Positions 21,859-34,300 of a stretch of 64,000 bases of DNA are shown here, piece by piece. A model generated the notes under the pieces. That model searched no databases. It worked only from the letters and a program-made list of their open reading frames with translations, and was not told the DNA's origin. The position numbers were made by a program, and so were the translations under genes. Position 1 is the first letter of the stretch; every line of letters begins with the position of its first letter. This DNA is from Acrasis kona (lineage: Eukaryota > Heterolobosea > Eutetramitea > Acrasida > Acrasidae): assembly GCA_026419775.2 (NCBI GenBank), contig JAOPGA020000204.1, forward strand, positions 1 to 64,000, in the 5' to 3' direction.

Positions 21859-22481
21859 ATGTTCCGTTGTTGTTTTGGGGGTCAAAGTGCGAGTAGCGAT
21901 GATGACTCGATGATAGAGAACAACTACACGGTGGAATGGTGCCAACAAATAAGGATAACAAACGAAAAAGTTAAACATCAAGTTGTATTATCTTATCCGG
22001 GTCATCACAGACTAAAGATTAAGAATAATGGGAAGCACGCCATATCGTTTCACGTAAAAGGTCAGGATTCGGAGTCGCGCTTAGTATTCGAACATTCGGA
22101 TGATGTAGAAGCAAATTTTATGTATGACTTTTTCGTGAAGAAGCAAAACACAGTTAGTCAACAATTATGAAAAATACGATAATGTTATAGTTGACAGTCG
22201 ACATTCAAATGAAATTAAAAGTAGCAATAATAGGTCGGTCCTCCATGTGCGACGTTGAAATACAATTCATAGAGAACACGCGACACGTACCTCATGTGTC
22301 AGACAGAAAACAAACAAATTCGGTTAAGACTCCAGAATGGTTTAATAACCTCAAGAACAAGGCGTCCTCACCAAAGAATGATAGTACATGGATGGAACTT
22401 AATGACCACTCACAAAGTCAAGTAGACTTTACTGACATTGATGAATTTTCAGATGCTGACTCATTAAAATCATTTAAATAA
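21859..22481 (+). CDS. Unknown beta-rich protein with Cys-rich N-terminus
   Basis: Two exons (21859-22152, 22191-22481; intron 38 nt) give 194 aa. The start MFRCCFGG could be lipidated on the cysteines (inference). Residues 18-135 show alternating strands (EWCQQIRITNEKVKHQVVL, HRLKIKNNGKHAISFHVKG), suggesting a single beta sandwich. The acidic Ser-rich tail is unstructured. No known family recognised. Confidence 0.6.
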
Positions 22482-22522
22482 CATCACTTTTGTTCTTGAA
22501 AAAACGTTTTAATGTTTACATG

Positions 22523-23224
22523 TTACTTTGATTTTGATGGATTCACGAGGGGTACGTACATGACTCCCATTGCAGAAGTCTTTTTAATGTTTCCGTCGGC
22601 ATCTTTGTCAATCACCATTAACTCTTGAGAGCCACCTTCTGGTCCTACAGGAACCACAAGTCTTCCATTGTTCGCTAATTGTTGGATGAGCATATCTGGG
22701 ATTGTAGCTGCGGCTGCACCTACATGCATCGCATGGTAGGGAGCTTCAGATTCATAACCCTTCCATCCGTCACCCTCATGAATTTGTAGGTTTTTATTTT
22801 TGTACATTTCATAAACAAGTCCAGTTTCTGTGGACAGACACTCTTGGCTGTGTTTGGCGAGTTGAGGAATATATTCAAGTCCTATCACTTTGCCGCTGTC
22901 TCCAACCATCTGTGCCATACAAGCAACCAAATAGCCTGATCCTGATCCTACATCCAAGGCTCGATTGCCTTTAACCAAATGGTCTTTTAAAATTTCCAAG
23001 GCAAATGCATGCATATGAGGTGCTGATATCGTTACATTGTACCCAATACGTTGTGGTGAATCCATGTAAGCGATCTCATCATCCAAGACATTCTTGTTTG
23101 GAATATAATGTTTACGATCTACCCTCAACATTGCATCTCTGACTAAGCTTGACTTGATAATGGATGCTTTTACCATTTTTTCAATAAGCCCGGCATTTGA
23201 TGTCGAACTGCACGTCCAAGACAT
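22523..23224 (-). CDS. PCMT1: Protein-L-isoaspartate O-methyltransferase
   Basis: S-adenosylmethionine-dependent repair enzyme that methylates L-isoaspartyl residues in damaged proteins. Intronless, 233 aa, the normal length. Signatures are IGYNVTISAPHMHA (substrate loop), ALDVGSGSGYLVACMA (SAM motif I), IGLEYIPQLA (motif post-I), PYHAMHVGAAA and VGPEGGSQEL. The ATG at 23222-23224 starts MSWTCSSTSNAGLIEKM, as in eukaryotic PIMT. Same strand as the downstream MFS gene's partner, with about 160 bp between them. Confidence 0.95.
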   Translation of the reverse strand: MSWTCSSTSNAGLIEKMVKASIIKSSLVRDAMLRVDRKHYIPNKNVLDDEIAYMDSPQRIGYNVTISAPHMHAFALEILKDHLVKGNRALDVGSGSGYLVACMAQMVGDSGKVIGLEYIPQLAKHSQECLSTETGLVYEMYKNKNLQIHEGDGWKGYESEAPYHAMHVGAAAATIPDMLIQQLANNGRLVVPVGPEGGSQELMVIDKDADGNIKKTSAMGVMYVPLVNPSKSK

Positions 23225-23382
23225 GTTTCTTAGAAGAATCTAAATTTGAAAAAAGAGAAAGTCCTTTCTAATTATACCATTCAAAGAGTGAATTACAATG
23301 ACTTTATTACATTATTTCATGACATCAGTAAAGCACAACACCATCTAGATTAGCTTTGCCTCGTTAAAATAGAATTAAAGCA

Positions 23383-24729
23383 TCATTCATTTAGAACAAG
23401 TGGTGATAATTCCGCTCTCCTCTTCATTCTACCTAATACAAGACCATCCTTTTTGAATAGTATAAGGACAATTGCATATACAAAAGAAGAACACAATACA
23501 AGAGTCATAGTGTACCATACAAATCCAATAGATCCAGCCATTTTAAAAGCCATAGTGACAAGTATAGGACTAACAAAATTCGCAGTAGATGTGGCAAGAT
23601 TTATCATTGCACCCATACCACCAGTAACCTCTATACCCATGTATGATTTGGGAAGGCCCATTGATACTGGTATCAAAGTAGAATAATAAGTTCCTATAAT
23701 TCCAACACACACACTAATAACCATAATGTTCTCCCGGAAGATAAGCATCAAAGAAAGTGATATAATGAGACCTAATGAATTCATGATGATTAAGTACATT
23801 GGTTTAAGATAATAAGATAAAGCCAGCGCGACTAAGCGAGCAACTGTGAAGCACAACCAGAATAAAGAGTTTAAGAACTTTGCATTCACTTTGTTAATGA
23901 GTGTGGTCTTGATTAGATATGTATAAAGGAAACCAGAGAATACACCCTCCGTGTTGAACATGATTGCAACAGTCAAGATGCAGAAGGCTACAAATTCTAA
24001 TATACGTTCATATGCAGAGTAGCCTAGACTTTTTGAGGTTATTTTTTTTCTAACCTCTCTCCGCACGTCAAGTTCTGGGGCAATCAAGAATGATACTATC
24101 ACAATCAAAACAGAACACGCTACACAAAAATAACATATACTAAGAGAGTCCCACCATTGGTTCCTCTCTTTGGTACCAACTACTTTAATAAACCCTGCTA
24201 GTATGAGTGGAGATAATGTACTCCCTATACCAAAGCAAAATTGCTGCATCTGCAAGAATATATTTACTTGCTCTCTCCATAAATACCCAACCAAAGTGTT
24301 ACAAAAAGTCTTCATGCTTCCGACGGCCAAACCTGCAACTACATTTAAAACCAGGACAATTATGAAATGTGAAACAAATGTGGCAGCCGATAAAGACGCT
24401 GCTAAGCATATCATTGTGAAGATGATAATGCCCCTCCGTTGAGGTAATGTCGTATATTTATCCATTAAATTTCCTGTAATGATACCTCCAATTGCATTGC
24501 CCAGGGCTCTCGCTGTGACAATGTAACCAACTGACAGCACCTTTGTGTGTGTACGCACTGCAAACATTGGTAAGGATGGGCCGATCATTGACCAAATGGT
24601 ACCTAAAAGTATAAAAAAATGTGTAAAGTAATGCATACCTTGGAAGAATAGTGCAAGACACAAAGATATCTGAGTCAACAGTTTGCCTTTGTTCTCAGAT
24701 AGATACTTGAGTGCTGTCGCTTGTGTCAT
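23383..24729 (-). CDS. Major facilitator superfamily transporter
   Basis: About 12 membrane segments. The motif GNLMDKYTTLPQRRG after the second helix is the MFS loop 2-3 motif. The 448-aa open frame hides a 36-nt, in-frame GT-AG intron (24603-24638): its translation is out of place in helix 1, and removal joins LFFQG to TIWSMIGPSLPMF, the usual MFS continuation, giving 436 aa. Substrate unknown; the closest general resemblance is to MFSD4-like and related orphan carriers (weak). Confidence 0.82.
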   Translation of the reverse strand: MTQATALKYLSENKGKLLTQISLCLALFFQGMHYFTHFFILLGTIWSMIGPSLPMFAVRTHTKVLSVGYIVTARALGNAIGGIITGNLMDKYTTLPQRRGIIIFTMICLAASLSAATFVSHFIIVLVLNVVAGLAVGSMKTFCNTLVGYLWREQVNIFLQMQQFCFGIGSTLSPLILAGFIKVVGTKERNQWWDSLSICYFCVACSVLIVIVSFLIAPELDVRREVRKKITSKSLGYSAYERILEFVAFCILTVAIMFNTEGVFSGFLYTYLIKTTLINKVNAKFLNSLFWLCFTVARLVALALSYYLKPMYLIIMNSLGLIISLSLMLIFRENIMVISVCVGIIGTYYSTLIPVSMGLPKSYMGIEVTGGMGAMINLATSTANFVSPILVTMAFKMAGSIGFVWYTMTLVLCSSFVYAIVLILFKKDGLVLGRMKRRAELSPLVLNE

Positions 24730-24997
24730 GTGTTAGTTTTAACATTAATCAGGTCAAAATGATATCAGTTGCCAAATAACACCATTATTTTGAACTTTCT
24801 CCGCGAACCGGAGAACAACTAAGCTATTCCCGGATTTTTATTACAATATTTTTCTGTTTGGAAATCAAATAAGGACGTGAATAAAATAAACGAAATCTTC
24901 GACGAATTCATAATTAGAACAAGATTTGAATTGTTTGAAGGTTTAACTTTGGTATAGTATATAATAACATATTACATAAAATTAGAAATTTTTGTGC

Positions 24998-25080
24998 GCC
25001 GGGTTAGCTCAGTTAAATCTGAATGGAAGAGCGCGAGACTTCTAATCTCGAGGTCGTGGGTTCGAGACCCACATTCGGTA
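24998..25080 (+). tRNA. tRNA-Arg(TCT) with enlarged D-loop
   Basis: Cloverleaf read by hand: acceptor stem GCCGGGT/ATTCGGT with a terminal G:U, D-stem GCTC/GAGC (25007-25010, 25029-25032), anticodon stem CGAGA/TCTCG, loop CTTCTAA with anticodon TCT at 25041-25043, five-base variable loop, T-arm GTGGG-TTCGAGA-CCCAC. Discriminator A at 25080. The D-loop is 18 nt rather than the usual 8-10. Removing ten bases (about 25015-25024) would restore a normal A box, TAGCTCAGTTGG. So this is either a tRNA with an ectopic intron, a tolerated large loop, or an inactive copy. Confidence 0.87.
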
Positions 25081-25081
25081 C

Positions 25082-25085
25082 TTTT
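25082..25085 (+). terminator. RNA polymerase III T-run after tRNA-Arg
   Basis: TTTT begins two bases after the discriminator base, the usual Pol III stop signal. A second T-run follows at about 25089-25092. Its presence supports the tRNA being transcribed. Confidence 0.7.
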
Positions 25086-25216
25086 ACATTTTCAACACTT
25101 CTCTACCCAACATTTTAGAATTCTGGTGTATTTCATTCTAGAAAGGTTGTTTGATGGAGTAATTTTATTGCCTTGTGTAACCTCTGATCTTCAGATTTAT
25201 AATATCTTACAAAACA

Positions 25217-26489
25217 ATGGTTTGGGGATCAAGTGGTGGGCTGTGGGGGTTCATCAAAAAACATAAGAAAAAGTTCGCTTTTGCCACTGTTGGAGCGATT
25301 GCCATTAGCGGCTTGAGTGCTGTTGGATACTACTATTGGAATGAAAGGCAAAAGAAACTAGAGGAGCAAAGCACAATGGCGCTTCGAATGCGATATTTGT
25401 TTGAAGAAAATAGAAAAACATCAGTATCGGCATTGTATAATTTGTTCCCACAGACGCAAAGGGTGTTGGTTGAAACTCTCAATCCAGAAAGTGCTTTAGA
25501 CAAAATCAGGTCCATGACTCAGGAAGAAAAGAGATCAGCTTGGAATGACATAAAACTTCAAAGTACGTCTAACAATAATCTTGAATTCTAAAGTTTGAAG
25601 TATTCTCACGCACTATTGCTAGTGTTTACAGCGTCTCATTGCTACACTTATTTTTATCCATACAAGTGAACATGATTGGTCGCTACCTTTTTATACGTCA
25701 CTTAAGGGATAACAATAACACATTGTTCAAGCCTAATACTCTCAACCAACTGGATGTTGACGAAAAGTCACAACAACAGTTTTTGTCTGTAGTAGCACAC
25801 TTTCAAAATGAAGGTATATCAAGGCTCATAAAAATCGTTCAAGAAAATGTTGAAAAGAGTGCCGCTGAGTAAGTATTTAACAAAACTTTGACCAGCTAAC
25901 AATTCAAAAGCTTATCTCTAAAGAAAGTCTGCACACCAAGCGACATGTTTGATTTAATAGAAGACGTGCGCAAGCAGATTGAACAAAAGTTCTTCGACGA
26001 GGCTAAGGTTTTAGAGTCCGAGTCTACTCAATTAGAAACAAGTTTATCAAAGGTTTTGCTCCCAGACGAATCCAAAGTCAACGATAACCCTACTTTAAAT
26101 ATGTTGGTTGATGAGGTAAGACATTTTTTCTTTTACTCTACGTAATCATGTGTTAGCTGAGGGATTTAGTAGACTCTGTACACTTTGTAAACGTTTTTAG
26201 AGAGACTTGCAACTCGTCGTTCAGCGTCCTATACAGAAGAATTGAAAACTTGATGATGGACGAGCCGACACAGGTAGGAACATTCATTTTCTAATTTTTA
26301 CATTAATAGAACCAAATGAGAGTGGCCTTGTTCCTACCGAAATTAATGAGGGAGACAAAAACAATTATGAACGACCAATTGAACGCAGAATACGGAAATG
26401 TTGTAAATGAATACGTATGGGCCGTGCACGAAAATGTAACTTTAAATAAGTATTGCGTAATGGTGTACTCTCATGGTGTTGTGTATTGA
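25217..26489 (+). CDS. PEX3: Peroxin-3 (peroxisome membrane biogenesis factor)
   Basis: Peroxisomal membrane receptor that docks PEX19 for insertion of membrane proteins. Five exons: 25217-25566, 25623-25868, 25911-26115, 26157-26273, 26310-26489; 365 aa. The N-terminus has FIKKHKKKFAFATVGAIAISG, the basic-then-membrane targeting segment. AWNDIKLQSTVYSVSLLHLF...QVNMIGRYLF matches the PEX3 LW..LK...Y...L..LLR.QLNILGR block, and DELRDLVDSVHFVNVF the ETLDLLES..F..VL block. The first intron donor (GTCTAA) is weak but is forced by frame and conservation. PEX3 implies that this organism has peroxisomes. Confidence 0.88.
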
Positions 26490-26695
26490 ATAAATAGGAC
26501 AACAATTTAATAACATTCTTTTACGTTTTATACAAGTGGAACTTCCGCTCTTACTAACTTACGAATAATGGAAATATTATTCGCGTGCTATTATTATCAC
26601 ATAGAGCATTATCTAGAATTATGAAAGTCAATTACGAGATTGATACTTCTCCTACAAGTTCAAGTTCTCAGCTCTATTTTTTGTAACCCACAGTC

Positions 26696-27623
26696 ATGGA
26701 AAACACACAACCCATTACGGTGGATGCCAAGAAGTTCATTTTTGCGATGGCACTACTCCAACGCCCAAATACCAAAGAGTGTGCAACGTGCAAGACCTAT
26801 AATGTTGGTAAAGAAAATAACCTGAAGTTCTGCGCTGGTTGTCGTTCAGTATGTTACTGCACCACAGAGTGCCAGAAATCACATTGGAACATTCATAAAA
26901 CTACTTGTAAGATTGTCACTGCGTTCAAAAAAGCCATTGCGTTGCCTGAAGAACAAAAATTTTCACTTTTAACGAATCTGATCGACAACACCACCTTTGT
27001 CATCAAGAACGGGGAAAAACAGATCAAAGTAAGACCAGTATATGGAGTGATCAAGTCAAAGGAAGAAAAGAGAATAAGTATCGATTTCTTAGTACCAACC
27101 CCAATGCGTGATGGAAGTGTTGAAGATTATCCTATTTACATCCGCACAGGAGATAAAGATTACAAGAATATGAAAGATAAAGATGATCTGGTAGTCACTG
27201 AAAGTCACATGAACTTCAAGTTCAGCTATCCTCTTCGAAATAAGAAAGAATACTACTTTAGATTCGAGTCCCCAGATGGATTTACAAAAGGTGATATTGT
27301 GTTAATGTTGTGTAAAATGTATAAAGTAGTTTATGCGGTTGATGACGCATCTAGTTTTATTGACACAACTAACAGTGAAACAGAAATGATGTCTGGAATG
27401 TTTTCTAATGGCTATTATGGAATCTGGGGACACGGTATCGAAGACTTGAGTATGGATTCAATAGATTGTGAAGGAGAGGTATGGGGTATGTCAATTAGTT
27501 CTTGAAATAAATCAATTTTGTTACACGAGTCTTCAAAATATTTTAAAGCCTTACTTGTAGATGTATTATGTGTCTCTTGACATGACCAAGACACAGTTTG
27601 CATTCTTTGTAAAGTCGAAGTGA
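26696..27623 (+). CDS. MYND zinc-finger protein
   Basis: 281 aa from two exons (26696-27478, 27561-27623; intron 82 nt, the longest seen in this window). The MYND finger at residues 29-71 has the full Cys/His set: CATCKTY..CAGCRSVCYCTTECQKSHWNIHKTTC. The rest shows no further catalytic domain I can name, but it is well ordered with many aromatic residues (EYYFRFESPDGFTKGDIVLML). MYND fingers bind proline-rich peptides, so a protein-interaction role is likely. Confidence 0.8.
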
Positions 27624-27647
27624 GTAAAAATAACAAAAGTCGGAGAA

Positions 27648-28217
27648 ATGCTGAGGACTACTTTTCAAGTTTTAGCAGGAGTGGGTTTATATGAAATTGC
27701 CACAAGATCATACAATGCTTCGGGCAACAGTTCATCAGAGCAAATAGAGGGAGTATCTGCCGTATGTCAACTTCGTCCAGACGGAAATAGTGGGGTTAGC
27801 GGTAATGTTTATCTTGTTCAAGAGCCAGGGCAGAAAACAAGGATTCAAGGGAAGATAACAGGTTTAAAGGCAGGAAAGCACGGTTTTCATGTACACCAAT
27901 ACGGTGATCTAACTAACGGTTGTATAACTGCTGGCCCCCACTTTAATCCAGGTAACAAGACACATGGTGGTCCAGGTATTGAAGAGAGGCATGTTGGCGA
28001 TCTTGGAAATGTAGTGGCTGACAAAGACGGTGTAGCAAAAATTGACCTTGTCGACGAGCAGGTTGTCTTGAGTGGTAGAGACTCGGTGATTGGAAGGAGT
28101 TTGATTATACACGCTGACGAGGACGACTTGGGAAAGGGAGGACACGAAGATTCCAAGACAACTGGACATGCCGGTGCCAGATTAGCCTGCGGTGTGATCG
28201 GATTAAAGAAGCACTAA
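27648..28217 (+). CDS. SOD1: Cu/Zn superoxide dismutase
   Basis: Converts superoxide to oxygen and hydrogen peroxide. 189 aa, intronless. Copper and zinc ligands are visible in [20 protein letters not shown] and RHVGDLGN; the disulphide cysteines lie in NGCITAGPH and [21 protein letters not shown] includes the remaining copper His. A roughly 35-residue N-terminal extension ([25 protein letters not shown]) precedes the catalytic domain and could be a mitochondrial presequence or membrane anchor (inference). Starts 24 bp after the MYND gene's stop. Confidence 0.95.
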   Translation: MLRTTFQVLAGVGLYEIATRSYNASGNSSSEQIEGVSAVCQLRPDGNSGVSGNVYLVQEPGQKTRIQGKITGLKAGKHGFHVHQYGDLTNGCITAGPHFNPGNKTHGGPGIEERHVGDLGNVVADKDGVAKIDLVDEQVVLSGRDSVIGRSLIIHADEDDLGKGGHEDSKTTGHAGARLACGVIGLKKH

Positions 28218-28382
28218 ATAAAATAATCTTCCCGGATAATCTCGTGTTCTTGATCATAGATTTCGAGTACGTTGTTAACTCAAGACCAAATTAAACCATT
28301 ACCGGCAATGCAAATAAAAGTTAGACGACAAGGATGGACATAGATTTTGTCACTCCACTCATGCGATCTTTTGAAGAAGTAT

Positions 28383-31300
28383 TTATTTGAAAACATTTAT
28401 TAATTTTGGAACGAACGAGCCAGGATTTTTACTGGATGATACTAGGCTCTGTAAGCTCTGCAAAACTGCAAATACTTTTTCTCTCACACCGCATTTTAAA
28501 AGACCTTTACTCAATTCAACATTGATGAAATTTAAAAACAATTTACAAAAATGTTCATCAATTTCATCTCGGTCTTTGCACAGTACCATTCTTTTGATTA
28601 ATATTGCGCCAATAGATTGTAATACAAAAGATATGTTAAAAATTCCGCAAGTAAGAATTTTCTGAATTAAATGTTCACTTACAAAATAATCTCTAGGATC
28701 AGAACCACATATGTTAACAGAACATTTCAGAATATCAATACTCAATTTTTCGGTTTTGATGTTCAAGTTGATTTTATCAATCAACATGACACAAAACGAA
28801 ATTGTAATATTTTGATTTAATTCAGACTTTTCAACTACATTTTGATTTACAGGGACCAGATCAAGTACATTTAATTTAGGATCAACAACAACATTGTTTT
28901 GATTCTGAGAATCAAAATTTAAAAATAACCAATCTAAGTTGAATTTATTGAAATTTAACCAAAGAAATTCATTTTGGGCACATTGCTCAAGTGATGTTAT
29001 GAATGAATTTGAAAAGGATTCAAAATTATTTTTCTTTACAACAGATACAATACCCAAATGAGATACATTGATTAACGTACCTTCATTCACATTGTATTCA
29101 CTCCTGATAACATCTTTTGAAAGTAAAGTAATATGAGAAGGTTTCATTGTATAACTTTTTACAATTTCATTTGCTTGTTTTAGTTGGAAATTCCACTTTG
29201 CTATGGTCAAATCCTTGATCTTTGGATATAACTCAAATTCTTGAGCTAAAATAGATTTGTCGATGACAGTACATGGTGATTCATGACAACTTGTTAGTTT
29301 ACTCCACATTTCTTGTTCTTTTGGTAAATTGGACATGATGAAAGCATCACTTGTAAATAAATACCTATTGGAATCATTTTTCAGTGTAGAGAGCGCTTTA
29401 TGGAGTACAGGAAGAGCTTTACTTATTAGTTGGTAAATTTTGACAGCATATTGTTCTGTCCTACAACCAAATCTCATTTTCAAAGCCTTTGTGAAAGACA
29501 ATTGAGATTTCAACTTTTTAATGAACTGTTTGTGTATGTTACCATAGAAAGATTGTAATGCCTCGGGAGATTCCTTTTCTACATCATTTTGTTCAACTAT
29601 ATTTGGCTTTACAATATAAATCATCAATACAGCTTTTGCAAGATCTGACAATGGTGTTATATTCGCACCTATGTAGGAATAATAGATTTCGTAAAGCTGG
29701 TCTATGTGAGATTTGAACACTGCAGCTGCTTCTATTGCTACTAACTGATGAGAGCTAACATTACTGATGTGCATTGCATTGGAAGATTGTAAATACTCAT
29801 ATAAAGTAAACCACTGATCAGCATTCATAAAAGGACCCCACACGTCCCTCAAACAATCACGGAACCTTTGTATCCGCTTAGTTTGATTCAATAAATATTT
29901 AGCAACATTTAAATAGTTACTTACAATATCTACAGTATTTGTAGATTTCAATTCTATAACTGATTTATTATCTGAAGAAACTGTTACTTCTAAAAAAATA
30001 TGATCTCTTATATACTCACAAAAAGGTCTCCAGACAATAATTAACTCTTTAACAACACTAGCACAATCTAAAAAGAGTTTTTGAATTATGTAACTTTTTT
30101 GTAGCAAGCGTTGAATAGAAGGATTGAGATTGTGTGTAGATAAATTGAAATTGCCAGAGAGCGCACTTGAGCATAACTCTTTAACAAGGTAACAAACAAT
30201 AAGAATTTGTTGTGATATATTATCAGGTTGCTTCACCAACATTATTTGTTGAATAATGTTTATGATGTGAGTGTGTTTCATACATAAGCTAATTCTTGAG
30301 ATATTGATAAGAGAGATGTCTACTTTAATCAAATTTTCATTTTGTGTTATTTTACTTCGGCACAAATCAGCAATAAAAGATTTACAAAACAAGTAATTAA
30401 GAATGAGATAATCTGGATGTTGGTCCATTGGTAAATTAAGAGTTGTCTCCTGTAAATTGAGTAGTTTGATAATGATAAATGATGAATCATTATAAACGTC
30501 TCCATGCCCAATGATATCTTTATAAGCGTTCCAAATTGATTGCTTATCACTGTTCTCAGTACTTGAAAAGTGATCAAACGAAGGTGTGGAGACAAAATTG
30601 AGTAGTTCTTTATGATAATCTGCAAAGAAAGAATAGTTTGCTTCTGTGCATTTCAACTGGTAGTATTCATTGATTAATGAATTTATATCATCTTGGGATT
30701 GAACAGGTGCGTGCAAACTTATCAATTGTTTAATAGCGCCAGCTTTAGTAATGTTATTCGCTGCTTTTGAGAACAAATCATCATTGGCATCTAACTGGCG
30801 GTTATCTGCTTCAAAATATATTTTAGCAAGTTGCCTCTCTTTGTTAAACACCTCTAATTGATTCTCATAGTTGATCTGACTGTATTTAAAATTAAATTCA
30901 GCACACTTTGAGAAAACACAATCTCTAATGAAACTTATAAAGTTGTTTGACTGTTTGGATTGTTTTTTCAAAAATAACAAAATATCATATTTGCATTTTT
31001 GGATTTGGTCAGCTGTCAATTGTTCACTTCCAGGATCTCTTGTTTTATTAAATATAGAATAAACATTTGGAAGAATGTATTCGAGCTTTGATGTAAATTG
31101 ATTGTTCAAAATAGATTTGGATGATAAATCCAATAGAATATTTATCATATCCAATGTCAATTGATTATATTGGTTTTCAGATAATAATTTAGCTATTTCA
31201 ATAACTCGGTCAACTTCTTGTTTAAATGCAGTCACAAATCTCAAATCGCGCCTCATTTTGCTACCTTTATCTAGACAAAATATCAAGTTATCAATGTCAT

Positions 31301-34300
31301 GCCTATCAACTGATGACTCATCAAACCATGGAATACTATTCAATTGCTCATTGGTACAGTGTATATCATTTGTCATGTAATAATTAAAAGCATCTATCAA
31401 GTCCTTTTTAGGTCTCATTAAATGATTAAAATTAATCTTTGAGGACTTATATTTGTCATAGAGGTAATAATGGCACAAGACCAATGGCAATACTTTTTCA
31501 CGGTTATTTGTGTGATTGTAACAATACAAAGCGGATATAATATACAAAAAAGATTTTCTAGACCATGGTGGTACTGTATATGAGTTTGATAAGTAAATGA
31601 TATAATGCAAGTAATCAATATGCATTGAAAAGTCGAGACCAGTGATGAGGCTTTGATTAATGGCTTGAACTAACTGTTTCATAACTACATCAGTATCTTT
31701 TAACTGGATTTGATTCAACTTATCTAAAATTGATTTATAATATAGAGTAGCGGAATATAAAGTCGGGTTAAATGGTAATTGAGACACAAAGTACATCATT
31801 GGATCTTGTTGCATCATTTTGTCGCCCCATATGCTGCTCACTTTATTCCAAACTAGACTGTAACAGTCAGGGTTTTGTTTTATATACCAACTCAATTCTG
31901 TATTACTCAATAGAGAGTTGGGTAATTGCATTCTTGCATTTTGATACTGCTTACTAAGATTTTGTGCAATTTCAACAAAATCCGGTAATTCAGGTTTGTA
32001 ATAATGCTTTAGTAAATGAGGAAGTATCAATAAATTGCTACCTGGTGCTAATACATTAACTATTGATGATAATTGAATTACAATATCTGTAAATTGCATA
32101 GTCTGATTTTTGTAGTGACACAGTAGATCATTAATAAGTTGTGTAAACATTACACCCAACTCTTGATTGTACTGATAAGGTATTGTTACATTGCTGTCAA
32201 TAAAAGAAGATTCATAACCGGAAATAGCTTGATCCCACTCATTCAATACTTTATTTAACACGTTATTTGATTTTTCGTTGGATATAAGTATTTTGGTAGG
32301 TATTGCTTTGTTATACTTCAGCCCCAGAGTAATATCATTAATCAAACTGCCACCACACCTTGGAGCTACAGCATTGGCGACATGTAGCAGGACAGGTAAA
32401 CACTTATTGTCAACATATCTAACAATGTATCTTGAAACAATGTGAGGATCAATATCAACACTTATCAGTGCCTTTATTACATTAACTGTACATTGTTCAA
32501 TCATTGTTTTATCAAATCCTTCTGCGCTATGTAAAATACAACACATATATAACAAAGGGACACCCAATTCTGACTTTCGATAAATATTCCAACTACTTAT
32601 TGTGCTTGTGAGTACCTTTATTAACAACATCATATTTCCACAAGATAGAAGAGAGTTTTTGTCTACTTGTTCAAATTTTATTTTTGAGCAGTGATGAACA
32701 ACATCTACAAACAATGGCCAATCACTCATCTTTTGATCATGATTGACATGATTCACAATAGCATAACAAAGACGATTTATTAACGGAGAAACAACAAACC
32801 AACTATTTTCTTTTTTAATATGAATCAAGAAGGACGCAATTGGAAAACTATAATGAATATAATAATCAGAATGACACAACAAGATGAAAATATCTCTAAT
32901 CAAATTCGAATCATGATAATAATGATTCAATTTTTTAATAAATTGATCTAATAAATCAATTGTATAATTTGAAAACAATTGTTTCCCATTTGAATTTCTA
33001 ATTTCAAAATGGATGGAATTTTCCAATGAGGTCATTTCCAAATTCATGTTTATTGGAAAATCATAATCAAGATTCTGATCAACCGTAATTTTCAACTCTG
33101 AATCTTTGGTTTTCAACTTTTCAATCCATTTACTCTTTAGTTGATCCAATTTATTTTTCAAATCAACCAATGTACAATTCATACTTTTATCATTTAATTC
33201 TTTCCATTTTGATAATTCCACAAAATAATCCTTCAAATCACCTTCGTGATCTTGGANGTAATTTTTCAAATTGTTACTTAATTTCAAATTAACTCCTGGT
33301 TCAATGTGTGATTCAAAAATGGTTGAATTCACGTTCAAGTTTACTTTTTGATGGGTGATTTGATTCATGGATTGATTATATTTATTAGAATCAAAATTAG
33401 AAATGATTGATTTGAAATTACTTAATTCATCTTGTTTATCATCACTGTCTTTATTCTTTTTATCGATTTTTTTTTGACCTTTTACTTTATCTTTGTGAGA
33501 TTGGTTCAATTTTGATTGAAATTTTACATTTTTGTTTGAATGTAGAGATGATTGTAGTGATGATGTAATTGTTGTGTCTAATGGATACTTTGTTGTTTTC
33601 CAATTCTTTACAATTTTATTTATTAATTTTTCATAATGATCATCACCATTTTCATTTTGATTCTCAATTCCATTCTGATTTAAATGATGTGATAATAACT
33701 GATTTGAAATNAATTCTTGATTCATTGATAATATTAATTTGAGACCATNGATCAACTCATCTTCTCTTCCGTCACGATTAGATTTGATGATTTCTGATTT
33801 GATTTGATTCCATTTAATGTCATCGTCATTGAGATGATAATTAGTGTTGAGTTGGTCACTATTGATGAGTGAATTTTTCCATATTTGATTCCATTTGATC
33901 TTGATTGGAATTAATCGATTCAAATGTTGAATTCTTGATTTTATAATCGCATCGTGATCACCATCAATGTAATCATCTCCACTCATTGAAACTATTTTTT
34001 GAATTTGATTCAAATCATTTTTGTATGATTGATGTAATTTGGAATCACTTTCATTTAAATAATCATCATTTTCATGATTTGTAAATTCAGAATGGAATGG
34101 AGCACTGAAATGATCAATTATCAATTTTAATTCATCTTTATCAAATGGTGAATAATCATCATTAATTGAAGATTTTGATTTTTGATCATCATGATGAGAT
34201 TGTTGATGATTGTATTCAAATTGTATAATTTTGATAATTAATTTGAAAATGGTCGAAATTGATTCCAAAATGCCATCAAGTCCATTCGTTGGATTCATCA

